Shown: positions 44,878 to 53,109 of the stretch, one piece after another
Numbering within the stretch: position 1 is the stretch's first letter
How the letters are laid out: the number at the start of each line of letters is the position of its first letter
NCBI RefSeq assembly: GCF_000382205.1
Contig: NZ_KB907790.1
Coordinates: 372,001-436,000 of the forward strand
Length of the DNA: 64,000 nt
Source: Dyadobacter beijingensis DSM 21582
GTDB lineage: Bacteria > Bacteroidota > Bacteroidia > Cytophagales > Spirosomataceae
Reading direction: 5' to 3'
Program-made: the position numbers and the translations under genes
Notes under the pieces: generated by a model
Seen by the model: the letters and a program-made list of their open reading frames with translations, nothing else
The model's database searches: none
What the model was told of the DNA's origin: nothing

Positions 44878-45906
44878 TTACAGGGAAGAATATTCTTTAA
44901 CGGCCTCGATGAAGCACCGCACCTTGTCGGGATCGGTGTCGGGATAGACGCCGTGGCCGAGGTTGGCAATGTACCGCTGCGTGCCGAACTGGCCGACCAT
45001 TTTCTTCACTTCCGCGCGGATCTGGTCGTATGACGAATAGAGCACGCAAGGGTCGAGGTTGCCCTGCAAGGTCTTATCCGGGATCAGTGCGCGCGATTCG
45101 GCGATGTCCATATTCCAGTCGAGTCCCACTACCGAGCAGCTCAGCTCACCAATTTCCTTCCGCGCGAAGAATGCGCCTTTGGCAAAGACAGTGACCGGTA
45201 CTTCGGTAATGGCATCGCAAATCTGTTTGATATAAGGCAAAGAGAAAATGCGGTACTGTTCCGGCGAGAGAATGCCCGCCCAGGAGTCGAAAAGTTGTAC
45301 TATGTCGGCACCTGCGGCGATCTGCGCTTTGAGGTAGGCGATCGTGCTGTCGGTGATTTGCTGTAATAATGTATGCGAAAACCCGGGATCGGCGTACAGG
45401 TGTTTTTTGGCGACCGAGAACGTTTTGGAGCCTTTGCCTTCCGTCATGTAACAAAAGATGGTGAACGGTGCGCCCGCGAAACCGATCAGCGGCACGCGGC
45501 CAGCGAGGCCTTCTTTCGTGATTTTAATGGCGTCCAATACATATTTCAGGTCTGTTTCCGGCTCCGCGATATGCAGTTTTTGAAGATCTTCCAACGTGTG
45601 CACCGTGCTTGGGAAAACGGGTCCGCGCTGCTCGACCATCTCGTAAGGCAGCCCCATTGCTTCGGGGATCACCAGGATGTCGGAAAATATAATGGCAGCA
45701 TCCACGCCCAGCAAGTCAACGGGTTGCAGGGTCACTTCTGCTGCCATTTCAGGTGTAGTAGCAAGTTTGATAAAGCTTCCGGCTTTCTCGCGAACGGCGC
45801 GGTATTCTGCAAGTATGCGCCCTGCCTGGCGCATCATCCAAACAGGCGTGCGTTCGGTTTTCTCCCCCCGCGCCGCCCGAAGCAAAAGGTCATTTTTCAG
45901 ATTCAT
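44878..45906 (-). CDS. hemE: Uroporphyrinogen decarboxylase
   Basis: Cytoplasmic heme-pathway enzyme that turns uroporphyrinogen III into coproporphyrinogen III; 342 residues, standard length. The N-terminal signature RTPVWMMRQAGR is intact near residue 20. FSDILVIPEAMG (Asp in the active site) and LFDSWAGILSP follow the family. It begins only 27 bases after the end of the TonB receptor gene, without a terminator that I can see, so it may be read from the riboswitch-controlled transcript as well as from its own promoter. Confidence 0.96.
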   Translation of the reverse strand: MNLKNDLLLRAARGEKTERTPVWMMRQAGRILAEYRAVREKAGSFIKLATTPEMAAEVTLQPVDLLGVDAAIIFSDILVIPEAMGLPYEMVEQRGPVFPSTVHTLEDLQKLHIAEPETDLKYVLDAIKITKEGLAGRVPLIGFAGAPFTIFCYMTEGKGSKTFSVAKKHLYADPGFSHTLLQQITDSTIAYLKAQIAAGADIVQLFDSWAGILSPEQYRIFSLPYIKQICDAITEVPVTVFAKGAFFARKEIGELSCSVVGLDWNMDIAESRALIPDKTLQGNLDPCVLYSSYDQIRAEVKKMVGQFGTQRYIANLGHGVYPDTDPDKVRCFIEAVKEYSSL

Positions 45907-45933
45907 GCGGCAAAGGTAGGGAGAAAGTGGTTA

Positions 45934-48390
45934 TCAAAACCTGAAATTAACCCCGATCAAAAAATTCCTTCCTGCTTGTGGAAAGTAGAAATTCTCCTGC
46001 GTGAGCGCGCCGCCGGCGATGTATCCGTACGTGTAGCCGTTCGATTCGTACTTTTCGTCGAGGACGTTGTTCACGAGCAGGTTGAATGCAATTTCTTTCG
46101 TCCAGGACGGTTTGATGGTCCATGACAAGCGGATATCGTTCGTCAGATAGGCGTCGAGCTTGCGGGCTTCGGTCGAGGTGTTGTCCAGGTATTGTTTGCC
46201 CACATATTTGGTCAGCAAGGCCAGTTCGAGGTTTTTGCGCAATGAATACGTGAACTGGCTCCCGGCGATGACGTTTGGCGAAAAGGAAATGTCCGATTTG
46301 CCGTGATCAACCGTTTGATAACCGCCGTTATCATAGTCGACGATGTATTCGGTAAAGTTTTTGATTTTGTTCTGGCTGAAAGTAGCATTTGCATTCCATT
46401 TGAGGTGGCTGTTGAACACCACGGCGCCTTCCAGTTCGATACCCGTGCGGTAACTCTCAGGCACATTCACGCGCACCGAGCCGCCTACGTCGTTGATCTG
46501 GCCGGTGAGGACCAGCTGGTTTTTATAGCTCATCAGGTAATAATTCGCAGCGAACGCCCATTTGCCTTGCTGCGTGCGGAAGCCTGCTTCCACATTTTGC
46601 AGACGTTCGCTTTTTGGGAAAAGATTGGCGGTAGAGGACGTGAAATCATCCCGGTTTGGCTCACGGTTGCCAATGCTGTAAGAGGCGTAAACGGAACTTT
46701 GTTCGGCCAATTGATAAGTCAAGCCAGCCTTTGGATTAAAAAATGAATACGACTGATCGAATGCCAGGTTCACGAGGTCATTGTCCGTCCCGTGGATAGC
46801 GTGGCTCACACGACGGTATTGCAGGTCGGCAAATGCGGTAAGCTGATCCGTGAATGCATAATACAGTTTTCCATACAGGTTGAAATCCTTCTTTTTACCC
46901 GTACTGAAATAGTATTGGTGCTCATTCTCGATGTTTCCTGCATTACGTGCCCAGATAATCTGCCCGTAATGGTCGCCGTCGTACTGGTTCCAGCCGCCGC
47001 CGAAGCTGGCGGTCAGCTTTTTGAAATTGTTGTAATCGAATGAGAATGTGGTTCCGTAAAAATAATTGTCGAGCCAGCGGCGGCGGATCAGGTCTGTGCC
47101 CGTGAGCGTGTCGGTGCCCGCAACGACGTTGGGCAAATTGTAGTTGCTATAACTGTCATCCGCCCGGTATTGCTCGTAATAACCCAGTCCGCGTACAAGA
47201 AATGCATTTAAATTGAACGTCAGTTTATTACTCAGGTTATGAGAAGAAACAATCTGGTAATGGTCCTGACGGTAGTTATCAACTTCGTTTTTGTAGGTAT
47301 AGGAATTATAAGTACGGTTATCGGAATTGAGCAGGTTTTGCGCGTCTTGTTCTCCTAAGTAATTTCTATCGATGTAAGCCAGAATGCCCTCGCGATCACC
47401 GCGGAGCTTAGCCTCCGGCACACCGTTCCACGACTGGTAGGTGCGCTCTTTTCCCGAAAATACATTTACCCGTACGAAACTCTTCTTGCCAAAATACCCT
47501 CCCGACAAATAATAGGAATGCAGTTCCGAAGAAGCGCGGTCCACAAAGCCATCCGAAGACACCCGCGACAGCCGCGCATCGAAAGTGAACTTATCCTTGA
47601 TGAGCCCCGAACCTACTTTGAGCGTGTTTTTGAAGGTATTGAAAGAGCCGTAAGAATTGTTCAGTTCTGCGTATGCCTCTTCTCGGAATGCATTGGTATT
47701 GATATTCACCGACGCGCCGAACGCCCCCGCACCGTTGGTGGAAGTTCCCACCCCGCGCTGGATCTGGATGCTGCTCACAGAAGATGCAAAATCAGGCATA
47801 TTGACCCAGAAAACGCCCTGGCTTTCCGCGTCGTTGTAAGGAATGCCGTTCACAGTGACGTTAATGCGCGTGGCGTCGGAGCCCCGGATGCGGATGCCCG
47901 TGTAGCCCACGCCTCCGCCCGCGTCGCTCGTGCTCACGAGGGAGGGCGAGAAATTGAGGAGCACAGGCAGGTCCTGGCCGAGATTCTGCTTCTCGATCTG
48001 CGCGGCTGTGACATTGGTGTAGGCCATACCCGTTTTGTCGTTCACGCGGGTGGCGTTGATAATGACCTCATCGGCCTGGTAAGTGCTTTTATTGAGCTTA
48101 ATTTCGACATTTTCCGTACTGCCGAGCGCTATTTTCGCCGTTTGGTAGCCGATATAGGACACGTCCAGTGCTTCGATGTTCCCGGAGATATTTTTCAATA
48201 CAAAATGGCCGTCCTTATCGGTGCTGGCACCGCGGATTTCGCCCGCTTTGACGGTTGCGCCGGGAAGCGGTTTGCCGTCTTCGGCGTCGGTCACACGGCC
48301 TGAAATGGTCAGTTGCGCTTTTTGGGCGTGAGAGAGGAGTGAGGCAGCGCTGAGCGCCAGCACGAGCAGATAGGTAGTAATTTTTCGCAT
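45934..48390 (-). CDS. TonB-dependent outer-membrane receptor, probably for thiamine
   Basis: Receptor of 818 residues. A signal peptide (about 1-22) and a carboxypeptidase-regulatory-like domain (LTISGRVTDAEDGKPLPGAT, about 26-110) precede the plug (about 115-230, with GVGYTGIRIRGSDATRINVTV). The 22-strand barrel ends in GVNFRF with a terminal Phe. A TPP riboswitch lies 80 bases upstream on the same strand, so uptake of thiamine or a precursor is the best guess. Such riboswitch-linked receptors are established for Bacteroidota. The inner-membrane partner is not in the window. Confidence 0.85.
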   Translation of the reverse strand: MRKITTYLLVLALSAASLLSHAQKAQLTISGRVTDAEDGKPLPGATVKAGEIRGASTDKDGHFVLKNISGNIEALDVSYIGYQTAKIALGSTENVEIKLNKSTYQADEVIINATRVNDKTGMAYTNVTAAQIEKQNLGQDLPVLLNFSPSLVSTSDAGGGVGYTGIRIRGSDATRINVTVNGIPYNDAESQGVFWVNMPDFASSVSSIQIQRGVGTSTNGAGAFGASVNINTNAFREEAYAELNNSYGSFNTFKNTLKVGSGLIKDKFTFDARLSRVSSDGFVDRASSELHSYYLSGGYFGKKSFVRVNVFSGKERTYQSWNGVPEAKLRGDREGILAYIDRNYLGEQDAQNLLNSDNRTYNSYTYKNEVDNYRQDHYQIVSSHNLSNKLTFNLNAFLVRGLGYYEQYRADDSYSNYNLPNVVAGTDTLTGTDLIRRRWLDNYFYGTTFSFDYNNFKKLTASFGGGWNQYDGDHYGQIIWARNAGNIENEHQYYFSTGKKKDFNLYGKLYYAFTDQLTAFADLQYRRVSHAIHGTDNDLVNLAFDQSYSFFNPKAGLTYQLAEQSSVYASYSIGNREPNRDDFTSSTANLFPKSERLQNVEAGFRTQQGKWAFAANYYLMSYKNQLVLTGQINDVGGSVRVNVPESYRTGIELEGAVVFNSHLKWNANATFSQNKIKNFTEYIVDYDNGGYQTVDHGKSDISFSPNVIAGSQFTYSLRKNLELALLTKYVGKQYLDNTSTEARKLDAYLTNDIRLSWTIKPSWTKEIAFNLLVNNVLDEKYESNGYTYGYIAGGALTQENFYFPQAGRNFLIGVNFRF

Positions 48391-48451
48391 TGCGATATAT
48401 CATTACAACAGGCAGGGGCCACCTATCAGAAAGTTCGATAAAATGTAAATC

Positions 48452-48472
48452 AGAAAACAGCCGGTTCCGGCT
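48452..48472 (-). terminator. Riboswitch expression platform (terminator hairpin)
   Basis: On the minus strand AGCCG-GAAC-CGGCT is followed by GTTTTCT. It lies directly after the riboswitch aptamer and before the receptor gene, the position expected for a ligand-controlled intrinsic terminator. Confidence 0.6.
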
Positions 48473-48552
48473 TTCTCTCCCTACGCCGGCATTACCCGGA
48501 TCAGGTTAAATGGGTATGATCTCAGCCCGTTCGGTAGGGCACCCCTTGAGAT
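48473..48552 (-). promoter_or_regulatory. TPP riboswitch (THI element)
   Basis: On the minus strand the conserved core is present in order: GGGGTGCC, GGGCTGAGATCATACCC, AACCTGATCCGGGTAATGCC and GGCGTAGGGA. This is the textbook TPP aptamer. It ends about 80 bases before the ATG of the TonB receptor and should shut the gene down when thiamine pyrophosphate is plentiful. Confidence 0.96.
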
Positions 48553-48626
48553 TATGGTGCAAAATTAATACGCTTTTCCGTACTTTTACATATTTCAATG
48601 CGAACTTATTAACTGCCTGACTAACA

Positions 48627-49889
48627 ATGCCAAACTATACAGACACGACCGATATAAGCGCTTCCCGGCATGCGATGGAGCTGGAATACCGGTATGGAGC
48701 GCATAACTATAAACCGATGCCGGTAGTGATCGAGCGGGGCGAGGGAATTTTTTTGTGGGATGTGGAAGGGAAGCGGTATTTTGATTTCCTTTCGGCGTAT
48801 AGTGCCGTGAGCCAGGGACATTGCCATCCGAAAATCGTGCAGGCGATGGTAGACCAGGCGCAGAAGCTCACGCTTACGTCCCGGGCATTTTACAATAACC
48901 GCCTCGGTGAATGCGAACGTTTCCTCTGTAATTATTTCGGTTACGACAAGGTACTCATGATGAATTCCGGTGTCGAAGGCGGCGAAACGGCTTTGAAACT
49001 CACCCGTAAATGGGCCTATAAGGTGAAAGGTATCGAGCCCGGAAAGGCCAAGACGGTTTACGCAGACGGCAACTTCTGGGGACGCACGCTGGCTGCCATT
49101 TCGTCTTCCACCGATCCGTCTTCGACCAATGACTACGGCCCGTTCCTGCCTGGCTACGAGATCATTCCTTATAATGACCTCGCCGCACTTGAAAATCTCC
49201 TGAAAAATGACCCCCATATCGCAGGTTTCATGGTAGAACCCATCCAGGGCGAGGCGGGGGTAGTGGTGCCGCACGAAGGTTATCTGAAAGGCGTGCGTGA
49301 TTTGTGTACGCATTACAATGTCCTGTTTATCGCCGACGAGGTGCAAACCGGCATCGGTCGCACGGGCAAGCGGCTGGCGTGTGACTGGGAAGGTGTAAAA
49401 CCAGACATTCTCGTGCTTGGAAAAGCATTATCGGGCGGTACCATGCCCGTTTCGGCCGCTTTTGCCGACGACGAGGTCATGCTCACGATCGCACCCGGCG
49501 AGCACGGCTCTACGTATGGCGGTAACCCGCTGGCCTGTGCGGTGACGATTGCCGCATTACAGGTGGTGGAGGAAGAAAACCTCGCAGGAAATGCCCGGGA
49601 AATGGGTGAAATGTTCCGCAGTAGAATGCAGGAACTGCAACAACAATGTTCTCTGATCGAAAGCGTTAGAGGGAAGGGGCTGCTCAATGCGATCGTGATC
49701 AACGACTCCGAGGACAGCAGCACGGCAATGGACCTTTGCTACAAAATGATGGAAAAAGGGCTTCTGTGCAAACCTACCCACGGCAACAAAATCCGTTTCG
49801 CGCCGCCGCTCGTCATCAGCGGGGAACAAATGGACGAAGCCTGCCGCATAATCGAAGAGGTATTTTTAGAAATGAACGGAAATCTATGA
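48627..49889 (+). CDS. rocD: Ornithine-oxo-acid aminotransferase
   Basis: PLP enzyme that converts ornithine and 2-oxoglutarate to glutamate semialdehyde; 420 residues. The PLP lysine is Lys266 in LVLGKALSGG. MMNSGVEGGETALKLTRKWA (cofactor loop) and FIADEVQTGIGRTGK follow the class III pattern closely, and FLSAYSAVSQGHCHP is typical of ornithine aminotransferase rather than of acetylornithine or GABA enzymes. The stop overlaps the next ATG (ATGA), so translation of the following protease is coupled. It is divergent from the riboswitch. Confidence 0.92.
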   Translation: MPNYTDTTDISASRHAMELEYRYGAHNYKPMPVVIERGEGIFLWDVEGKRYFDFLSAYSAVSQGHCHPKIVQAMVDQAQKLTLTSRAFYNNRLGECERFLCNYFGYDKVLMMNSGVEGGETALKLTRKWAYKVKGIEPGKAKTVYADGNFWGRTLAAISSSTDPSSTNDYGPFLPGYEIIPYNDLAALENLLKNDPHIAGFMVEPIQGEAGVVVPHEGYLKGVRDLCTHYNVLFIADEVQTGIGRTGKRLACDWEGVKPDILVLGKALSGGTMPVSAAFADDEVMLTIAPGEHGSTYGGNPLACAVTIAALQVVEEENLAGNAREMGEMFRSRMQELQQQCSLIESVRGKGLLNAIVINDSEDSSTAMDLCYKMMEKGLLCKPTHGNKIRFAPPLVISGEQMDEACRIIEEVFLEMNGNL

Positions 49890-51277
49890 AACTGAGACTT
49901 TTCCTGCCTATCGCATTCCTGGCCGCATTCGTTTTTTCGTGTAAGGAAAAAAACGCCGACCCGAAAAATGACACCGAAACCAACCAGTGGATCTATTCCA
50001 ATATGAAATACTGGTATTACTGGACAGATCACATCACAGCCTCGCCCGATTACAACAAAACACCCAGTGACTTCTTCAATTCCCTGTTATACAAGTACGA
50101 CGCGACCGCACGGCCCGACGGCGACCGGTTTTCATGGATGCAGGAAAGCGCCAAAGAACTCGAAGCGTCATTGGGCGGCGAATCCAAGACGACGGGAATG
50201 GAGTACAAGCTCGTGTATTTCCCGGCCAACACCAGCAACGTCGTGGGCATTGTGCTGTACGTGATCCCCGGCTCGCCGGCTGCCCAGGCGGGTTTCATGC
50301 GCGGCGATATGTTCAGCAGCGTGAATGGCCAGAAAATGACGGATTCCAATTACGCCAAACTGCTCAATACACAGGAAAAGGCAACCTACACATTGGCGGA
50401 CATTAAGGATGGCACCCTGAAAGAGACCACCACGACGCGCGACGTGACGCCCATCGTTTTGCAGGAAGACCCCGTCTTTTTCGATACGACTTACACGATC
50501 GGCGCGAGCAAAATCGGTTATGTCGTTTATCACCAGTTCATTCCCGAGCCCTTTCAGGGAAATAACGGTGCGTACGACAAAAAGCTGGATGCAATTTTTG
50601 CCAGGTTCAAAAGCAGCAATGTGAATGCATTGGTACTTGACTTACGGTATAATCCGGGCGGGTATGTAAGCTCGGCGACTAACCTGTCAAGCCTCATCGG
50701 CAAGGTTACGGCCAATGATATTTTTTATTACAAAGAATACAACAAGCAGGTGACGGAAACGAGCCTGAAAAAATACGGAGAATCCTATTTCTACGACAAG
50801 TTCAAGGCCAAGAGCGAGAATATCGGGGCCAACCTGAAAAACCTCGTGGTACTGGTGTCGTCGCGCACGGCGTCGGCGAGCGAGTTGCTCATTAATGGTT
50901 TGAAGCCTTTCATGACTGTGACGCTGGTCGGCGGTAAGACGGTGGGCAAGAATGTAGGCTCGGTGACGTTGAGCGACGAGAAGAACGGTATCGAAGTGGG
51001 ATTGCAGCCCATTGTTTCCAAATCTTTGAATAAGGATAAAAAATCAGACTACCATGTTGGTTTCGAGCCGGATGTGAAAGTGAGCGAGGGAAATATCCTG
51101 TACCCGTACGGCGATCCGCGCGATCCGTTGCTGGGCGAGGCGCTGTTTCAGATCACGGGCACGCACGTGACACGCCAGGGCCGCAGTGCGCGTGTGTTGC
51201 AGGAAGAAGAGCGCGCGGAACTGTCGTCGACGGTGAGCCACAAGGCCGGGGGCAGCAATATGTTTTTCGACAGATAG
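49886..51277 (+). CDS. S41-family peptidase lipoprotein
   Basis: Serine protease of the C-terminal-processing type, 463 residues. A lipobox ends at Cys19 (AAFVFSC), so it is membrane-anchored. A PDZ-like segment lies in the N-half (VPGSPAAQAGFMRGDMFSSV with GIVLYVI before it). The S41 catalytic core follows (LDLRYNPGGYV, then SSRTASASELLINGLK with the serine motif at about 330-333). The start codon overlaps the stop of the ornithine aminotransferase gene. The unusually tight link to an amino-acid enzyme suggests co-expression; a functional link is not obvious. A strong terminator follows. Confidence 0.85.
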   Translation: MKLRLFLPIAFLAAFVFSCKEKNADPKNDTETNQWIYSNMKYWYYWTDHITASPDYNKTPSDFFNSLLYKYDATARPDGDRFSWMQESAKELEASLGGESKTTGMEYKLVYFPANTSNVVGIVLYVIPGSPAAQAGFMRGDMFSSVNGQKMTDSNYAKLLNTQEKATYTLADIKDGTLKETTTTRDVTPIVLQEDPVFFDTTYTIGASKIGYVVYHQFIPEPFQGNNGAYDKKLDAIFARFKSSNVNALVLDLRYNPGGYVSSATNLSSLIGKVTANDIFYYKEYNKQVTETSLKKYGESYFYDKFKAKSENIGANLKNLVVLVSSRTASASELLINGLKPFMTVTLVGGKTVGKNVGSVTLSDEKNGIEVGLQPIVSKSLNKDKKSDYHVGFEPDVKVSEGNILYPYGDPRDPLLGEALFQITGTHVTRQGRSARVLQEEERAELSSTVSHKAGGSNMFFDR

Positions 51278-51300
51278 CGACCGGATAATAAGTTTCGGGG

Positions 51301-51345
51301 AATGGTGAGAGAACGGTGTTGAACTGTTCTCTCACCATTTTTTAT
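51301..51345 (+). terminator. Intrinsic terminator after S41 protease
   Basis: A perfect 14-base stem AATGGTGAGAGAAC / GTTCTCTCACCATT with an 11-base loop and a T-rich tail. Confidence 0.9.
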
Positions 51346-51395
51346 TGCTATTTTTACAAACTTGCATTTGCGTATTTCTAACTAATTGACCTTCT

Positions 51396-52910
51396 ATGAA
51401 GCTGGTAAATGATATGACTGTCTGGTTTTTGAAGCGGCGCTTCGAACGGATCGAACAGTTTATGAAGTACCCCATCGAGACCCAGCAGCGCATATTTTCG
51501 GAACTGATCGAAACCGCCCGTTACACCGAGTGGGGCAGCCGCTATAATTACGGGCAGATCAGGACTGTGAAGGATTTTCAGGAACAGGTGCCCATTTCGG
51601 CGTACGAGCAGCTTTATCCCTACATCGAGCGGGTCTTGAAAGGCGAGCCGAATGTGCTCTGGCCTTCGCCGATCGAATGGTTTTCCAAATCGTCGGGTAC
51701 CACCAATGCAAGGAGCAAGTACCTGCCCGTATCGCCCGAAGCGCTCGAAGAATGCCATTATGAAGGCGGTAAGGACATGATGACCCTGCTGATCAATAAC
51801 CGGCCCGACACGCGGGTTTTTGACGGAAAAGGACTGTCGATCGGCGGGACATTACACGCCAATCCATTTGACGACTACACGCAAATCGGCGACGTGTCGG
51901 CGGTGATTATGCAGAATTTGCCCTCCTGGGCCGAATTTATGCGCACGCCGCCGCTGGATGTAGCCCTGATGGACCATTGGGAAAGCAAGCTGGACAAAAT
52001 GGCGTCCATATGCTCGCAGGAGAACGTCACGAGCATTCTCGGCGTACCTACCTGGACGATCGTGCTGCTCGACCAGATCCTCGAACGCACGGGCAAAAAA
52101 AATATGCTCGAAGTGTGGCCTGACTTTGAGGTGTTTGTGCACGGCGCGGTTTCTTTTGAGCCGTACCGCGATTTGTTCATGAACAAATATTTCCCGTCGG
52201 ACCAGGTGCTGTACCTCGAAACGTACAGTGCTTCCGAAGGTTTTTTCGCGATTCAGGACGACATCAGCCGGGTGGGCGAAATGCTGCTCATGCTCGATTA
52301 CGGGATATTTTATGAATTTATACCCATCGAAGAGCTCGGTAACGACCATCCCAGGGCATTACTGCTGAACGAAGTGGAGGTAGGGAGAAACTACGCAATG
52401 GTGATTTCAACCAACGCAGGCCTGTGGCGTTATCTCATCGGCGATACCGTGAAATTTACTTCCACGTACCCGTTCCGCATGAAAGTGAGCGGACGCACGA
52501 AGCATTTCATCAATGCTTTCGGCGAGGAAGTGATTGTCGAGAATGCGGACCATGCCGTTAAAGTGGCCTCGCACCAGACGGGTGCATCGGTAGCGAACTA
52601 TACGGCCGGTCCCGTGTACATGGGCGACGGCTCGCGTGGCTGCCACGAGTGGGTGATCGAATTCACGACGGAGCCGGACGACCGCGAGGCGTTCATTCTG
52701 GCGTTGGATAATGCGTTACGCGAAGTGAATTCCGACTATGACGCCAAACGTTACAAGGACATGGCGCTTACCCGCCCGATCGTCCATTTCGCCCCGGCGG
52801 GCACATTCTACGCCTGGCTCGGCAAGCAGCACAAGCTCGGCGGCCAGAACAAGGTGCCGCGGCTCAGCAATTCACGGGAATACCTGGATGATTTGCTGGC
52901 TGCGTTATAG
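51396..52910 (+). CDS. GH3 (auxin-responsive promoter) family protein
   Basis: A 504-residue member of the GH3 family, an adenylate-forming superfamily branch known in plants for linking amino acids to hormones. The adenylation core is seen in EWFSKSSGTTNARSKYLPVS (phosphate-binding loop, about residues 90-110) and YSASEGFFAIQDD. The C-terminal subdomain contains KVSGRTKHFINAFGEEVIVE. Bacterial members are widespread in Bacteroidota, but their substrates are unknown. The gene stands alone between a terminator and the repeat region before sbcC. Length matches the family; no signal peptide. Confidence 0.85.
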   Translation: MKLVNDMTVWFLKRRFERIEQFMKYPIETQQRIFSELIETARYTEWGSRYNYGQIRTVKDFQEQVPISAYEQLYPYIERVLKGEPNVLWPSPIEWFSKSSGTTNARSKYLPVSPEALEECHYEGGKDMMTLLINNRPDTRVFDGKGLSIGGTLHANPFDDYTQIGDVSAVIMQNLPSWAEFMRTPPLDVALMDHWESKLDKMASICSQENVTSILGVPTWTIVLLDQILERTGKKNMLEVWPDFEVFVHGAVSFEPYRDLFMNKYFPSDQVLYLETYSASEGFFAIQDDISRVGEMLLMLDYGIFYEFIPIEELGNDHPRALLLNEVEVGRNYAMVISTNAGLWRYLIGDTVKFTSTYPFRMKVSGRTKHFINAFGEEVIVENADHAVKVASHQTGASVANYTAGPVYMGDGSRGCHEWVIEFTTEPDDREAFILALDNALREVNSDYDAKRYKDMALTRPIVHFAPAGTFYAWLGKQHKLGGQNKVPRLSNSREYLDDLLAAL

Positions 52911-52927
52911 GTTTCGTTTGGATGTTT

Positions 52928-53075
52928 GACGGCCGATGTTGACCGCTGACCGCCGACCGCCGATTCTTAATTGCGACAGCGCTTCTATTAAATGAATTAA
53001 AATTAAGTAAACATAAAAATAATCAGCGGTCGGTGGTCGAACATCGGTGGTCGGTGGTCGGCCGTCGGTGGTCAT
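52928..53075. repeat. Large inverted repeat built from CGGTGGT-type units
   Basis: The left arm (52928-52965) contains GACCGCTGACCGCCGACCGCCGATT. The right arm (53021-53075) carries the imperfect reverse complement, with several copies of CGGTGGTC and related units (CGGTCGGTGGTC, ATCGGTGGTCGGTGGTCGG). Between them lie about 55 very A/T-rich bases. The copies of the short unit are also direct repeats within the right arm. It lies between the GH3 gene and the sbcC-like gene and may form a cruciform or RNA hairpin. I recognise no named element. Confidence 0.6.
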
Positions 53076-53109
53076 GATTCCCCGCCATCATATACCGCAA
53101 GCCGTACCA

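Noticed and set aside
48481..48550. Riboswitch considered as control of the divergent ornithine aminotransferase gene
   Set aside because: The aptamer is on the minus strand and reads toward the TonB receptor only.
53041..53090. CGGTGGT direct repeats considered as a CRISPR array
   Set aside because: Units are 7-13 bases and lie next to each other without unique spacers; no cas genes are present.
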